From Clostridia bacterium (GTDB taxonomy: Bacteria > Bacillota > Clostridia > Christensenellales > CAG-138): a stretch of 64,000 nucleotides of DNA. Below, one piece after another: positions 45,301-54,100 of this stretch. A program made the position numbers and the translations under genes. How positions within the stretch are numbered: position 1 is the first letter of the stretch; the number at the start of each line of letters is the position of its first letter. The stretch spans positions 1 through 64,000 of the forward strand of contig JAFXZJ010000041.1 of NCBI GenBank assembly GCA_017541305.1. Direction: 5' to 3'. Under the pieces are notes generated by a model. The model was given only the letters and a program-made list of their open reading frames with translations. It had not been told where the DNA came from and did no database searches.

Positions 45301-47094
45301 TCAGAACTCCATAGCAAGAAGCGAGGATTCCTGCTCGTCCGCTTCCCTGACCGCCCCGTCCTTGACAAGGTAGATCCTTTCGCAAAGCCCAAGTACGGTC
45401 GGTCGGTGAGTGGTCACGATGCAGGTCTTGTTGGGCTTCTGCCCTATAATATTGCGGAGCACCTGCCGTTCGGTCGTGACGTCCAGCGCGCTGGTCGCCT
45501 CGTCAAGCAGCAGTATCGGCGCGTCCCTGAGCACGGCTCTCGCTATCGCAAGGCGCTGCGCCTGACCTTCGGAAAATCCCTTGCCCCTTTCGCCGACCTT
45601 GGCATAAATGCCGCCGTCGAGCTTTTCGATGAAATCCCACGCGCAGGCGACCTTGAGCGCTTCGATTATCTCCTCATCGGTCGCGTCCTCCCTCACCATG
45701 CGCATATTTTCGGCAACCGTGCCGGAAAGCACGGTGTTGCCCTGAGGCACGTATGAGAAGAACACGCGCGAATCGGCGTTCATTTCGACCTCGCTGCCGT
45801 CGGACGCCGTCAGATACGCTCTGCCCTCGTCGGGATGTATGAGGCCGAGCATAAGCCTTATCATGGTCGTCTTGCCGCCGCCGGAGGGGCCTATTATAGC
45901 CACTATCTCGCCGGGCGCGGCGCGGAAGCCCGAGCCGCCTATGACCTTGTGATCCTCAACGTAAGAGAAATCCACGTTGTCGAGCCTGACTTCAAAGCCG
46001 TCTTCGGCAAGCTTCATAAGCTCCGCGCTCTCGGGCAGATGCTTTTCGCGCGGGAGCTCTATGAGCTCGCGTATGCGGTGAGCGGAAACGGCGCTGGTGA
46101 GGAAATTCGGCACAATGCCCACGACGCTCGAGAACGCGCTCGACAGCCTTGCCCTCTGCTCCAAAAAGAGCGTCATGGTGCCGAAGGATATCCCTCCGCT
46201 CCACATAAGATAGAGGCAGTAGCCGAATGCCGCGTACTGCACAATCATGCCCAGCACGGACATAAACACGTTGGTCTTTATAACGAAAAGGTTATACTCA
46301 AGGCTCAGCTTCTTGAACTTCCGCTGCCACTGACGCAGCTTGTTCCCATAGCTTTCCATGATGCCGAAGGACTTGATGGTGTCGAAATTATAGAAAGTCT
46401 CCACCTCAAAGCCCATCATGCGCGAGCCCATCTCCTTGACCTTTTTGGAATACTCGCGCTGCTTGCCGATGAAGTATTTGCTCATCAGAAGAAGTATCGG
46501 CGCGCTTGCAAACGCCAGCAGCGCCATGATCTTGTTGTAATGCCATATCAGCGCGAAAGTCACGATGAAGTTATAGATCGCGATTATTATGGACGGCAGC
46601 CAGCTTATAGCGTTCCGGCTGACGGTGTTCACGTCGTTATTGAAACGGTTCAGCAGATCGCCGCTTGAATATTCGCTTATCGCCTTCCAGTCGACGTCGA
46701 TTATCTGGTCGAATATGTCGGCCTGGATGTCGTTATTGATATTGATGCCGATCTTTGTGGAGAGGCGGTTGATGAGGTTTGAAAACAGCAGGCTGAAGGC
46801 CGCGCTGCCGAGCATTATCGCGATCAGCAAGCCCAGCTTTGAAGTCTCATACCCCGTGATGATGTCTATGAGGTACTTCCCCGCCACGCTTGCAACGAGG
46901 CCGAACGTGGTGGAGAGCACACCCAGCACCGTGTAAAACAGTACGGCGAATTTGTGACGCTTGGTGTATTTGAAGATCCAGCGCCAATCATCTATCACCT
47001 CACGGAAGCTCCCATCCTTCCGCTTTTCGCGGATCGTTTGAATGGAACTGAAAAAGGCTCTATTTTCCCCTTTTACATCCTCAGACTTCTCCAT
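45301..47094 (-). CDS. ABC exporter, fused membrane and ATPase domains
   Basis: 597 residues from the ATG at 47094. Six membrane helices (about 40-300), then an ATPase domain with GPSGGGKTT (Walker A), FSEGQAQRLAIARA (signature, SEGQA instead of SGGQQ) and PILLLDEATSALD (Walker B). Type IV exporter of the MsbA/PglK class. As the first gene of the polysaccharide locus, and with no Wzx gene found, it may flip the lipid-linked unit as PglK does; peptide or lipid export cannot be excluded. The start lies only six bases from a TATAAT box and has no ribosome site at normal spacing, so its mRNA is probably leaderless. Confidence 0.88.
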   Translation of the reverse strand: MEKSEDVKGENRAFFSSIQTIREKRKDGSFREVIDDWRWIFKYTKRHKFAVLFYTVLGVLSTTFGLVASVAGKYLIDIITGYETSKLGLLIAIMLGSAAFSLLFSNLINRLSTKIGININNDIQADIFDQIIDVDWKAISEYSSGDLLNRFNNDVNTVSRNAISWLPSIIIAIYNFIVTFALIWHYNKIMALLAFASAPILLLMSKYFIGKQREYSKKVKEMGSRMMGFEVETFYNFDTIKSFGIMESYGNKLRQWQRKFKKLSLEYNLFVIKTNVFMSVLGMIVQYAAFGYCLYLMWSGGISFGTMTLFLEQRARLSSAFSSVVGIVPNFLTSAVSAHRIRELIELPREKHLPESAELMKLAEDGFEVRLDNVDFSYVEDHKVIGGSGFRAAPGEIVAIIGPSGGGKTTMIRLMLGLIHPDEGRAYLTASDGSEVEMNADSRVFFSYVPQGNTVLSGTVAENMRMVREDATDEEIIEALKVACAWDFIEKLDGGIYAKVGERGKGFSEGQAQRLAIARAVLRDAPILLLDEATSALDVTTERQVLRNIIGQKPNKTCIVTTHRPTVLGLCERIYLVKDGAVREADEQESSLLAMEF

Positions 47095-47100
47095 AGTACA

Positions 47101-47129
47101 ATTATACTTCCAAACGTTTCGGATTTCAA
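47101..47129 (-). promoter_or_regulatory. Consensus promoter of the polysaccharide operon, ending six bases before the start codon
   Basis: Minus strand TTGAAA (47129-47124), exactly 17 bases, TATAAT (47106-47101), then six bases to the ATG at 47094. Transcription would begin at or next to the A of the start codon. It lies 60 bases downstream of the terminator of the previous operon. Confidence 0.75.
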
Positions 47130-47187
47130 CACTCGGGAGCATCTTTTGCCGTGATTTTTTATCCCAAATTTGCAATAATGTGATAAA

Positions 47188-47213
47188 CAAAAGCGGATCC
47201 GCCCGGGATCCGC
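47188..47213 (-). terminator. Rho-independent terminator of the B-repeat/PqqD operon
   Basis: Stem 47213-47206/47200-47193 (8 bp: GCGGATCC/GGATCCGC) with a five-base loop, followed on the minus strand by TTTTG. It lies 18 bases after the stop of the membrane-protein gene. Confidence 0.8.
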
Positions 47214-47230
47214 CGCAATAACGGTCATAT

Positions 47231-47896
47231 TTACTTTTTAAGGCTAAGTATCAATCCGAGCGCGATGGAAAGCGCGGCCGCAACTATCACCTGGTATTCC
47301 GCGGGAAGCATGAACGTGAGGGTGTGCGCGGGTATCCAGAAGAGGGGTATGGTCTTGAAAAGGGTGAAGCTGACGAATCCGTGCCAGTCAACGCCCCCGA
47401 TCACGCCCTTGAGCCCGGGCTTCCTTATGCCCGCATGGCGCAGCTCAAGATACTTGTCCGTGCACTTATGGGTCGCCATGAACGTCGGCCCGAAGGTGAG
47501 GTTCATCACCGCGGCGGTATAGAACGCGCGCAAAAGACGGTTCCAGAACCCGTCGCCCTGACCGGGGAGCAGGCCGTTTTCCATCATCCCGGCCACTCCG
47601 AAGGAATACGCCTTCATCATGAAGGTTATCGCAACTCCTATCACGCCCCAGATGAGCATCCTCCAGCCTATATAGAAGGGGCACTGAGGCGACTTCTTTT
47701 TTATGGTCAGCGCAAGCACCTCGCCCACCGTGGCAAGCAGGCCGAATTTGATGAAGCCCATTATGTACGGGTGCTCGGACGACAGCGTCTTGAACACCTC
47801 GCGCGAGGCGGGTATCACAAGCACGATAACGAATGCCGCAAGCACGATCGCGGACGCTATGCCGGCGATCAGACCGGCTGTATTCTTCTTACTCAT
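47231..47896 (-). CDS. Polytopic membrane protein of unknown function
   Basis: 221 residues, about five hydrophobic segments (9-30, 45-62, 77-98, 123-140, 180-215). GAGGG precedes the ATG at 47896, ten bases after the nucleotidyltransferase stop. The pattern MLIWGVIGVAITFMMKAYSFG and WRMLIWG recalls the Mpv17/PMP22-like family of small membrane proteins that also occurs in Firmicutes, but I am not sure of that. Last gene of its operon. Confidence 0.6.
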   Translation of the reverse strand: MSKKNTAGLIAGIASAIVLAAFVIVLVIPASREVFKTLSSEHPYIMGFIKFGLLATVGEVLALTIKKKSPQCPFYIGWRMLIWGVIGVAITFMMKAYSFGVAGMMENGLLPGQGDGFWNRLLRAFYTAAVMNLTFGPTFMATHKCTDKYLELRHAGIRKPGLKGVIGGVDWHGFVSFTLFKTIPLFWIPAHTLTFMLPAEYQVIVAAALSIALGLILSLKK

Positions 47897-47906
47897 ATTC
47901 TTACCC

Positions 47907-49121
47907 TCACTCTATGATGCCGTATTCTCTCAGCAGTTCGATCCGCTCCCTGCCTATTTTAAGCGATTCGGAGGGCGATACCGGGCCGTGCTCCCGCTTT
48001 GTCAGATAGCTCCACGTCCTCTGCGCCCATGCCGCGGGCAGCAGCCACGGATGCTTCTTCAAATAGCCGAATCTGCCCTCAAGCGCTTTGCGCGGCGGGA
48101 AGAGCGATGCGATGGCGCCCTTCCTGCGTCTGCCCGTCCTGTCGGCGGCGACCGCTTCGATCGTCAGCGTGCTGGAATGAGCGCGGTTGATATCCTCAAC
48201 TCCGTACAGCCCGCCCGAAAGCATGTCAAGGAGCAGATGCTCCGTGCCGATCGCTATGTCCGCAAACGCTTCGGGCTTGTCTATCGCCAGCCGTTCGACG
48301 CCGATCGTGAATATTGCCGCGGCGAATCGCTCTATACGAAGCTTTTCGCACTCGGTCCTGATCAGCTTCCAATCGATCTCCTTGCCAAATCGCGAGCCGA
48401 ACATGCATATATCCGCCGCCTGCCTTATCCCAAAGCCTCCATGGAGCAGATGCTTGTATGAATGGAGCAGCAGATACAGCATATGATCCGTATGCGAAAG
48501 CGTGCGCAGCTTCACTCCTTCATACTCTATCTCGATACTGCGCTCAAGCGCGCCGTCAAAGGGCGCGTTGCAGTCTCCGTATGCTTTCGAATCCTCATCG
48601 AAAAGCGACTTGTGCACCTCGATATAGAGGTTTTTCACACGGTCGACGTAGGAGGTCTCGAAATCCGATACCGACTCCGGATCGACCAAATCCATACCGA
48701 ATTCGATCAGCGCGCCGTGATAGGCCCTGAATTCGCCCGGATCTATCAAAAGGTCCTCGTCGACCGAGGTGCGCTGATCGGGATAGGGATAGAGCCTGCG
48801 GCACATCACGCCCTTGGTTATGACGGGCCGGAGCCCCTTTTCATTCAAAAACCTGTAAAACAGCAGGAAATCCGCCGTCCTCTGAGCCTGGGAGATCGTT
48901 TGATCCTGCGCTCTTTTTTTGAGCCACTTGAGCAAAGGCGCGTGCATCATGACCGCGGGGCAGCAATAAACCGCTTCGGCGATCATGGGAAGCACGTGAT
49001 GCTGCGCGGAAAGCTCAATAAGGGAGGATAACTCCTCCCCATCGATACTTTCCCATTTAACGTGCTCTCCGTGCAGCGCACAGCGAAGCGCGTCCGTTAG
49101 CAGCTCATAGGACCTTATCAT
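47907..49121 (-). CDS. Nucleotidyltransferase-family protein (NTP_transf_5-like)
   Basis: 404 residues. The family core is visible: LRPVITKGVMCRRLYP, then RTSVDEDLLID with Asp121/Asp123 as the probable metal pair, and a helical MLYLLLHSYKHL…GIRQAADICMF segment. It matches the uncharacterised nucleotidyltransferase family often found next to PqqD- and HPr-kinase-like genes in exopolysaccharide loci. The start overlaps the lipoprotein stop by four bases. What it transfers, and to what, is unknown; modification of the neighbouring peptide or protein by a nucleotide is one possibility. Confidence 0.78.
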   Translation of the reverse strand: MIRSYELLTDALRCALHGEHVKWESIDGEELSSLIELSAQHHVLPMIAEAVYCCPAVMMHAPLLKWLKKRAQDQTISQAQRTADFLLFYRFLNEKGLRPVITKGVMCRRLYPYPDQRTSVDEDLLIDPGEFRAYHGALIEFGMDLVDPESVSDFETSYVDRVKNLYIEVHKSLFDEDSKAYGDCNAPFDGALERSIEIEYEGVKLRTLSHTDHMLYLLLHSYKHLLHGGFGIRQAADICMFGSRFGKEIDWKLIRTECEKLRIERFAAAIFTIGVERLAIDKPEAFADIAIGTEHLLLDMLSGGLYGVEDINRAHSSTLTIEAVAADRTGRRRKGAIASLFPPRKALEGRFGYLKKHPWLLPAAWAQRTWSYLTKREHGPVSPSESLKIGRERIELLREYGIIE

Positions 49122-49690
49122 GGATTACCGCCGATACCTCCGGAGGATTGTCCGCTGGGAACAACGATCGTAACGGTGCCGTCTCCGTTGTCAATGATGC
49201 CGGGGCCGTCTTCACCGCCGTCACCTTCGGTCAAACCGGGAAAATCGGTTTCGCCGGGAGCGGGAGTGACGCTTCCGCCGGGAGCCGGAGTCGTGCCGGG
49301 AGCATTGGTCTTGTCGCCGCCGGAAGAGCCGCCGGGAGCAAGGGTCGCAAAGGGTTCGCTCGTTCCACCGGGTGCGGCGGTCTCCTTGCCGCCGGGAGCG
49401 GAGGCTTCACCGGTGGAGCCGGGCTGCTCGCTTGCGGGAGCGGCGGGATCGGCCGTCACGTCGGCGGGAGCCTCGGTTACAGGCGCGTTAGGATCGGCGG
49501 TTACGCCTTCGGGCAGCTCCGTTGCGGGAGCGGCGGGATCCTCGGATCCGGCAACGCCGTCGGTTGCGATCGCCGTATCACCGGGTACGGTCTCTCCCCC
49601 GTCCTCGGGCTTATTGCCGCAGGACAGAGCAAATACCGCCGTGCAAAGCACGAGCGCGATCACTGTTAATACTGCAAAAAATCTTTTCAT
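49118..49690 (-). CDS. Low-complexity lipoprotein
   Basis: 190 residues. Lipoprotein signal with lipobox ALSC (Cys24) after an AT-rich hydrophobic core. The rest is disordered and rich in Pro, Ala, Gly, Thr and Glu, with short imperfect repeats (APATELPEG, APVTEAPADV, APASEQPG, GGTSEP). The C-terminus is NGDGTVTIVVPSGQ. It would be tethered outside the membrane as a spacer or stalk. It is the only gene in this cassette without a recognisable enzymatic family. It lies between the PqqD-like gene (70-base gap) and the nucleotidyltransferase gene (4-base overlap). Confidence 0.78.
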   Translation of the reverse strand: MKRFFAVLTVIALVLCTAVFALSCGNKPEDGGETVPGDTAIATDGVAGSEDPAAPATELPEGVTADPNAPVTEAPADVTADPAAPASEQPGSTGEASAPGGKETAAPGGTSEPFATLAPGGSSGGDKTNAPGTTPAPGGSVTPAPGETDFPGLTEGDGGEDGPGIIDNGDGTVTIVVPSGQSSGGIGGNP

Positions 49691-49760
49691 CTCAACAAAA
49701 TCCTTTCCGGCAAAGCGCCGTTATTCCCCCCGGAATACGTAAAACGCACTGAAAACCGGA

Positions 49761-50042
49761 TCAATCCTCCACAAGCAGATGCATTTCGCTCATCTGCTTC
49801 AAAAACGCTTGAATGGCCCCGCGCAATGCTTCGGGATCATCCGTTTCAAACTCTTTTTCGACAGCCCGCAAAAGCTCGTCCTCGTCGGCGCCGCCCTTGA
49901 GCTTTTCCCAAAGGAACGCCGATTCCTCATTGATCCTTGTCACGAAGGGGCAGTCGGGCACGGCGGCTTTTGCCGCAACGAGTATGTGCTCGCCGCAGAT
50001 ATTCGTCAGCACGACGCCGGGCCTTGTTCTGAACTTACTCAT
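49761..50042 (-). CDS. PqqD-like protein (RiPP recognition element fold)
   Basis: 93 residues. The sequence follows PqqD: RPGVVLTNICGEHILVA, then INEESAFLWEKLKGG and a C-terminal helix with FLKQMSEMHLL. PqqD-type domains bind the leader of a peptide or protein and present it to a modifying enzyme. The gene overlaps the HPr-kinase-like gene by eight bases. No radical SAM enzyme, protease or peptide exporter stands next to it, so this is not an ordinary PQQ-type pathway. Confidence 0.88.
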   Translation of the reverse strand: MSKFRTRPGVVLTNICGEHILVAAKAAVPDCPFVTRINEESAFLWEKLKGGADEDELLRAVEKEFETDDPEALRGAIQAFLKQMSEMHLLVED

Positions 50043-50781
50043 TTCGCGCTCCCTTCATTGCGGCGATGCGCTTGAGCTCGCCGCGCAGCAGCGCGGTCGA
50101 CTCGGGCCCGCCGAGGTTCACAAGCTTCATTACCGGCACACTGCGCAGTATCCTGTCGAGCATAACGGCGATATGCCGCACCTCGTCCTCGGTCTCGAGG
50201 AGCACGATGCACTCGCGAAGCAGCGGATACAGGCACTCCATCGGCTCAAGGCGCTCGAGCCTGTCCTCACTACCCTGCTCAAGTATCACGATACCGCCGA
50301 GCGGAGCCGAAAGCAGGGGATTGCCCAAACCCTCCTTGCCGTTCCACGGCGAGGGGTGCACCAGGACGCCTCGGTCGCTTGCCTCGATCACGGGCACGTC
50401 GCCCGATATCATGCGCGCCTCCCGCGGGAACTGCCGCTGCCAGTTCATGTACTGGGTCGATTTTCCCGTGCCGCTCGGCGCGGTCAAAAGCCACGCAAGA
50501 CCGTCCATTTCAAACGACACCGCGTGGAACAGGCAGCAGCCGTGCCTGAGCAGCAGCTTGGACGTCAGGCAGATCAGACTGCGGAACTCCGCGCCCTCGG
50601 GCGGTTCATCGGGCATGAGGCGCTTTGCCCTTTCAAGGAATTCCTCGGTCTCGAACACGTCCGGTTCGCCGCAAGCCTCGGTCAGCCGCTCCCGAAAGAG
50701 CGCCGCCGTGCCCGGCTCCCGGAAGGCATACTTCACGGGATGCCCCGCATATTCAACCTGATAGACCTTGTTTTGAGCCAT
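50035..50781 (-). CDS. HPr-kinase-like P-loop protein
   Basis: 248 residues. The P-loop PSGTGKST lies at 102-109, preceded by LFHAVSFEMDGLAWLL, the normal strand before the P-loop in HPr kinase relatives; ISGDVPVI (Asp128) and PWNGKEGLG follow, as in the kinase-like proteins paired with PqqD domains. Such proteins phosphorylate a Ser/Thr of a protein or peptide partner, for instance the terminal Ser of some lasso peptides. No clear ribosome site precedes the ATG at 50781; instead an 11-bp hairpin ends 13 bases before it. Confidence 0.85.
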   Translation of the reverse strand: MAQNKVYQVEYAGHPVKYAFREPGTAALFRERLTEACGEPDVFETEEFLERAKRLMPDEPPEGAEFRSLICLTSKLLLRHGCCLFHAVSFEMDGLAWLLTAPSGTGKSTQYMNWQRQFPREARMISGDVPVIEASDRGVLVHPSPWNGKEGLGNPLLSAPLGGIVILEQGSEDRLERLEPMECLYPLLRECIVLLETEDEVRHIAVMLDRILRSVPVMKLVNLGGPESTALLRGELKRIAAMKGARNE

Positions 50782-50794
50782 GCCGTTTTAAGAT

Positions 50795-50826
50795 GAATAG
50801 CGTGGAGGGGTCCCCCCACGCTATTC
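50795..50826 (-). promoter_or_regulatory. Hairpin between the small-protein gene and the kinase-like gene
   Basis: Arms 50826-50816 and 50805-50795 pair perfectly over 11 bp, with a G/C-rich centre (GGGG and CCCC). The following minus-strand sequence (ATCTTAAAACGGC) has no T-run, so it is not a standard terminator. Position suggests an attenuator or an mRNA end-protector that lets the upstream small gene be made in excess over the enzymes. Confidence 0.7.
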
Positions 50827-50840
50827 GGTTAATCGTTTAA

Positions 50841-51167
50841 TCAGCGTTCATTCTGAGACTTCCAGTTGAAGGGAAGCCCGGTGTTGAACTGGTTCCAGGC
50901 GTCCTCGCCCAGACCGGAATCCGCCCACCACTGACCGTAGTCGTTGAAATCGACTATGCCGTCCTTGTAGCAGTCGGAAGCGAACTTCTCGCTCCAGGTC
51001 TCAAAGGAGCAGGCGAAGGGGATCTTGTTGCCGCCGTTGCCATGGTTACCTCCGGTGGAGGAACCGCCGCCGGGAATAGGCGAAGGCGTAGGATCAGCCG
51101 GGGGATTCGTGGGATCGGGATCGAGGAAATCCATTACGAGAGGAAAACCAAAATTACGATTGTTCAT
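50841..51167 (-). CDS. 108-residue Trp-rich small protein, candidate substrate of the PqqD/kinase cassette
   Basis: Strong AAGGAGG site before the ATG at 51167, twenty bases after the giant gene stop. The first 20 residues are hydrophobic-acidic (GFPLVMDFLDPDP) but not a Sec signal. A Pro/Gly/Asn linker (about 21-49) leads to a compact C-terminal part with two Cys (53, 66) and five Trp (58, 80, 81, 91, 102). DCYKDGIVDFND (65-76) matches the EF-hand/dockerin loop spacing, Asp at positions 1, 5, 9 and 12 with Gly at 6, but with Tyr where Asn or Asp is usual. It could be a precursor peptide recognised by the PqqD-like protein, or a small calcium-binding surface protein. No known family is recognised. 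Confidence 0.7.
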   Translation of the reverse strand: MNNRNFGFPLVMDFLDPDPTNPPADPTPSPIPGGGSSTGGNHGNGGNKIPFACSFETWSEKFASDCYKDGIVDFNDYGQWWADSGLGEDAWNQFNTGLPFNWKSQNER

Positions 51168-51187
51168 TGTAGAAATCCTCCTTGTTC

Positions 51188-54100
51188 TCAGTTTCCCGCA
51201 GTATTCAGCGTTTCGCTGATAACGGGGGGAACAGTTTCATTTGTCGCTGTAAGTGTTGTCACATTGCCCATTCCGCTATATGCAGTATTGACAATGCCGG
51301 TAACGAACAGGTTATCGGGAGTCTTCCAATATCTGCTTACAGTGAAGTCCTCACCGTAATTGACAACATTGGTCTCGCCCTCGATCTGAACGACGTTATA
51401 GAGTATCGAGTAGGTGAGATAGTTTCTATCGCCGTTTACATGGAACACATCTTCGGGGGTCAGCGTTGCATAATTCTCGGGATGGTTCTGCGGCTGGATC
51501 GTCATGCTCTTGACAATGTGCACCTTGGGGGCTTTAGCGCTCTTCACAATAAAGCCGGTCTCGCGATACATCAGGTCATCGATATCGGATATCGCGAACA
51601 GAGAACCGATCTTACCGGTGCCAACGAGATGCGCGTCGTTGCCTTCGCCTTCCATAAGTCCATAGTAGGTGTAATGGATGTACGACTGCAGGAACTTATC
51701 CGCGGGAACTTCCTTAATATAGTAGGTCTGACCTGCTTCGGGCTTCATAGCCTTGGCGCTGACCAACTGAGGATTCGTCCAGATCCAGTTGGTGCCATCG
51801 TAAGCGGGAAGCTTGCCATTGACCCTGGTGGGAAGCGTGATACCGCTGATATCATGCTCGGCGTCGGCTTCAAGGTAATAGCCGCCATAGAGCGAATTCG
51901 AGCTGACTCCGCGTACCTTAGTCGTGGAGAACGCATCGATCGTGACAGCGCCGTTAACTTCGGAACGCATGTTCACGCCTTCGAGGAGGTCGAACGTAGC
52001 ATTGGGATCCTTGATGCCGGCGGTGGTTACGACGGTTTCGACTGCGTCGTCTTCGCCAACACCGGAATGGTAGATCTTGAACTCATTCGCCCAGACCGCA
52101 TACATACCGTGGTAAGGCATGAGCTCGTCAGCGGCTACATAATCAACCTTTCTCCAGGTCTGTCCGTCATCGGCCTTTGCATAGAAGGAACCGTTACCCA
52201 CGCCGTCAGCAGCAGGCACATACTTCAGGAACAGATCGGTCTCGTCAACTTCCTTGTACGTGTCATATGACGCAGACTCGGGATCGGAGTCGGCATTGAT
52301 ATTGCCGTTCATATCACTGATAGGCAGCCTTGCCCAACCGAGGAATACGTGATTCTCCCATTCGAGTTTGGGGAATACTTCCACGTCGCTTTCGCCGTCC
52401 CTGCCGTTATTTGCGGGATACTCAATGGGAATATCCTCGTTCATGATAACGTCAACGGAGTGCTGATAATCGCCGGTGCCATTGTTGGCATGCCAGGTGA
52501 TATGGGTGTATTTGAGAACCGCCTTCGGACCGTAGACCGCGCGGAGGGTGACGGTGTACTGCTTGGTAACGGTCTTCTGGAAGTTCGCGGTAACGATCAT
52601 ATCCTCGGTAACGTTGTTTTCCCAAGCGTAGGTATCCCAACCGGTGAAGGTGTAGCCCTCACGAGCGGGGACGCTGGGAGCTGTCGTGCCGCTGCCTTCT
52701 TCAACGTACGTAGTCTTGAGGACGTTGCCGTTCCAATTGACGAAGGTTACGGTGTAAACCGGTTTGCCCGATTCGGTAGTGTAATGCGCGGTGAAGGTGG
52801 TATCCGCGGTGATAGGCATCGCGTCGACCTGAGCCTTGGTGTAGAGCGTCGTATCATCGCCGTCCTTCGCCCAACCCGAGAAGATATAGCCATCATGAGT
52901 CGGATCCGCGGGAGCGGTGGCACAGCTGCCTTCTTCAACAGTCTGAGAATCGAGCTCGGCGCCTTCCCAACCGTAGAACTTAACGGTGTAGGTATCGACG
53001 TTGGCGATAAACTGCTTCTTGTAGAGCTGGATCGTCATGGCATTCGAGCTCGTAAACGTTGTGTCGAAGTAATTGATCTGACCAGTTGTGGCATCGCCAA
53101 GAGCGCCGATATACTTAGTACTTCCACTAATAGTCAGCGTAAGGTTTGTGCCGTTCCACGACCAAGTATCAAGACTGCTGTTCGTAGCGGAGCCGGGATA
53201 ACAATCGTAGTAATCGTTGGAAGTACTGTAAGTGCGCAGATACTGAGAGTTCTTAGTTGCCTGGATATGATAGCCGCCTGTTACTGCAGTAAATACCCAT
53301 TTAACATCATCAATGCCTGCGGTCAAAATGGTGTCGTTGGAAACCGCGGTAACCCTATCCGAGGAATCTCTTATACCCTTAATAGCATATGCACAGTAAT
53401 GGGTATAACCGTCCAAGCTTAAAGAAGCATACATAGTCGAAGTATCGGGATTATTACTCATCAGCAGATAGACATTGCCATTACTGATAACACCAATCAG
53501 ATACTCCTCACCGGGCTCGATCGAGGTAACAGGTGCCCAGACTTCGGTACCGGAGGTGGTATCCTTTTCATAGGTAGCAGTTACGACTTCGTTCTGATGG
53601 ACGTCGGTGTAGGTTCCGCTCCAACCAATGAAGTTGTAGCCCTCGCGGGTGGGATCGGCGGGAGGCGTCGCGCTGCCGCCTTCGGCGACCTCGACCGAGG
53701 TAATGACGGTACCGTCCCAATCCGTGAAGGTGACGGTGTAGGTCGTGCTGTTTACCTCTTTCCAGAGTCGGATATTAGTGTTAAGACTACTTCCCGCCCA
53801 GAAGTAGTTGGAGCTGGTATAAAAGCTGAGATACGGATAATCACCGCTTTGACATGTCAAACCACTGGCATTTGTGCCGCTGCCGGGAGTCCATCTGCAA
53901 TAGCTTGAATTATAGTTGGTGTATCCTCTGAAATATGTGCCGTTCATACCGAGATATGTTCCGGTAGAAACGCTCTTCACGGAATAGTAACTTCCCTGAG
54001 CGGCGATCGTAAACACATACGCATCGCCTACGTTAGTCAACCTCGTGCCGGACAGACTGATTCCGGATGCGCTGTATGACGATCTGTTGGATGTGCTTTC

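Noticed and set aside
49761..50042. PQQ biosynthesis locus
   Set aside because: The PqqD-like gene stands without PqqA, PqqB, PqqC, PqqE or any radical SAM gene.
50795..50826. Ordinary rho-independent terminator after the small-protein gene
   Set aside because: The stem is strong but no T-run follows on the minus strand, and coupled genes continue downstream.
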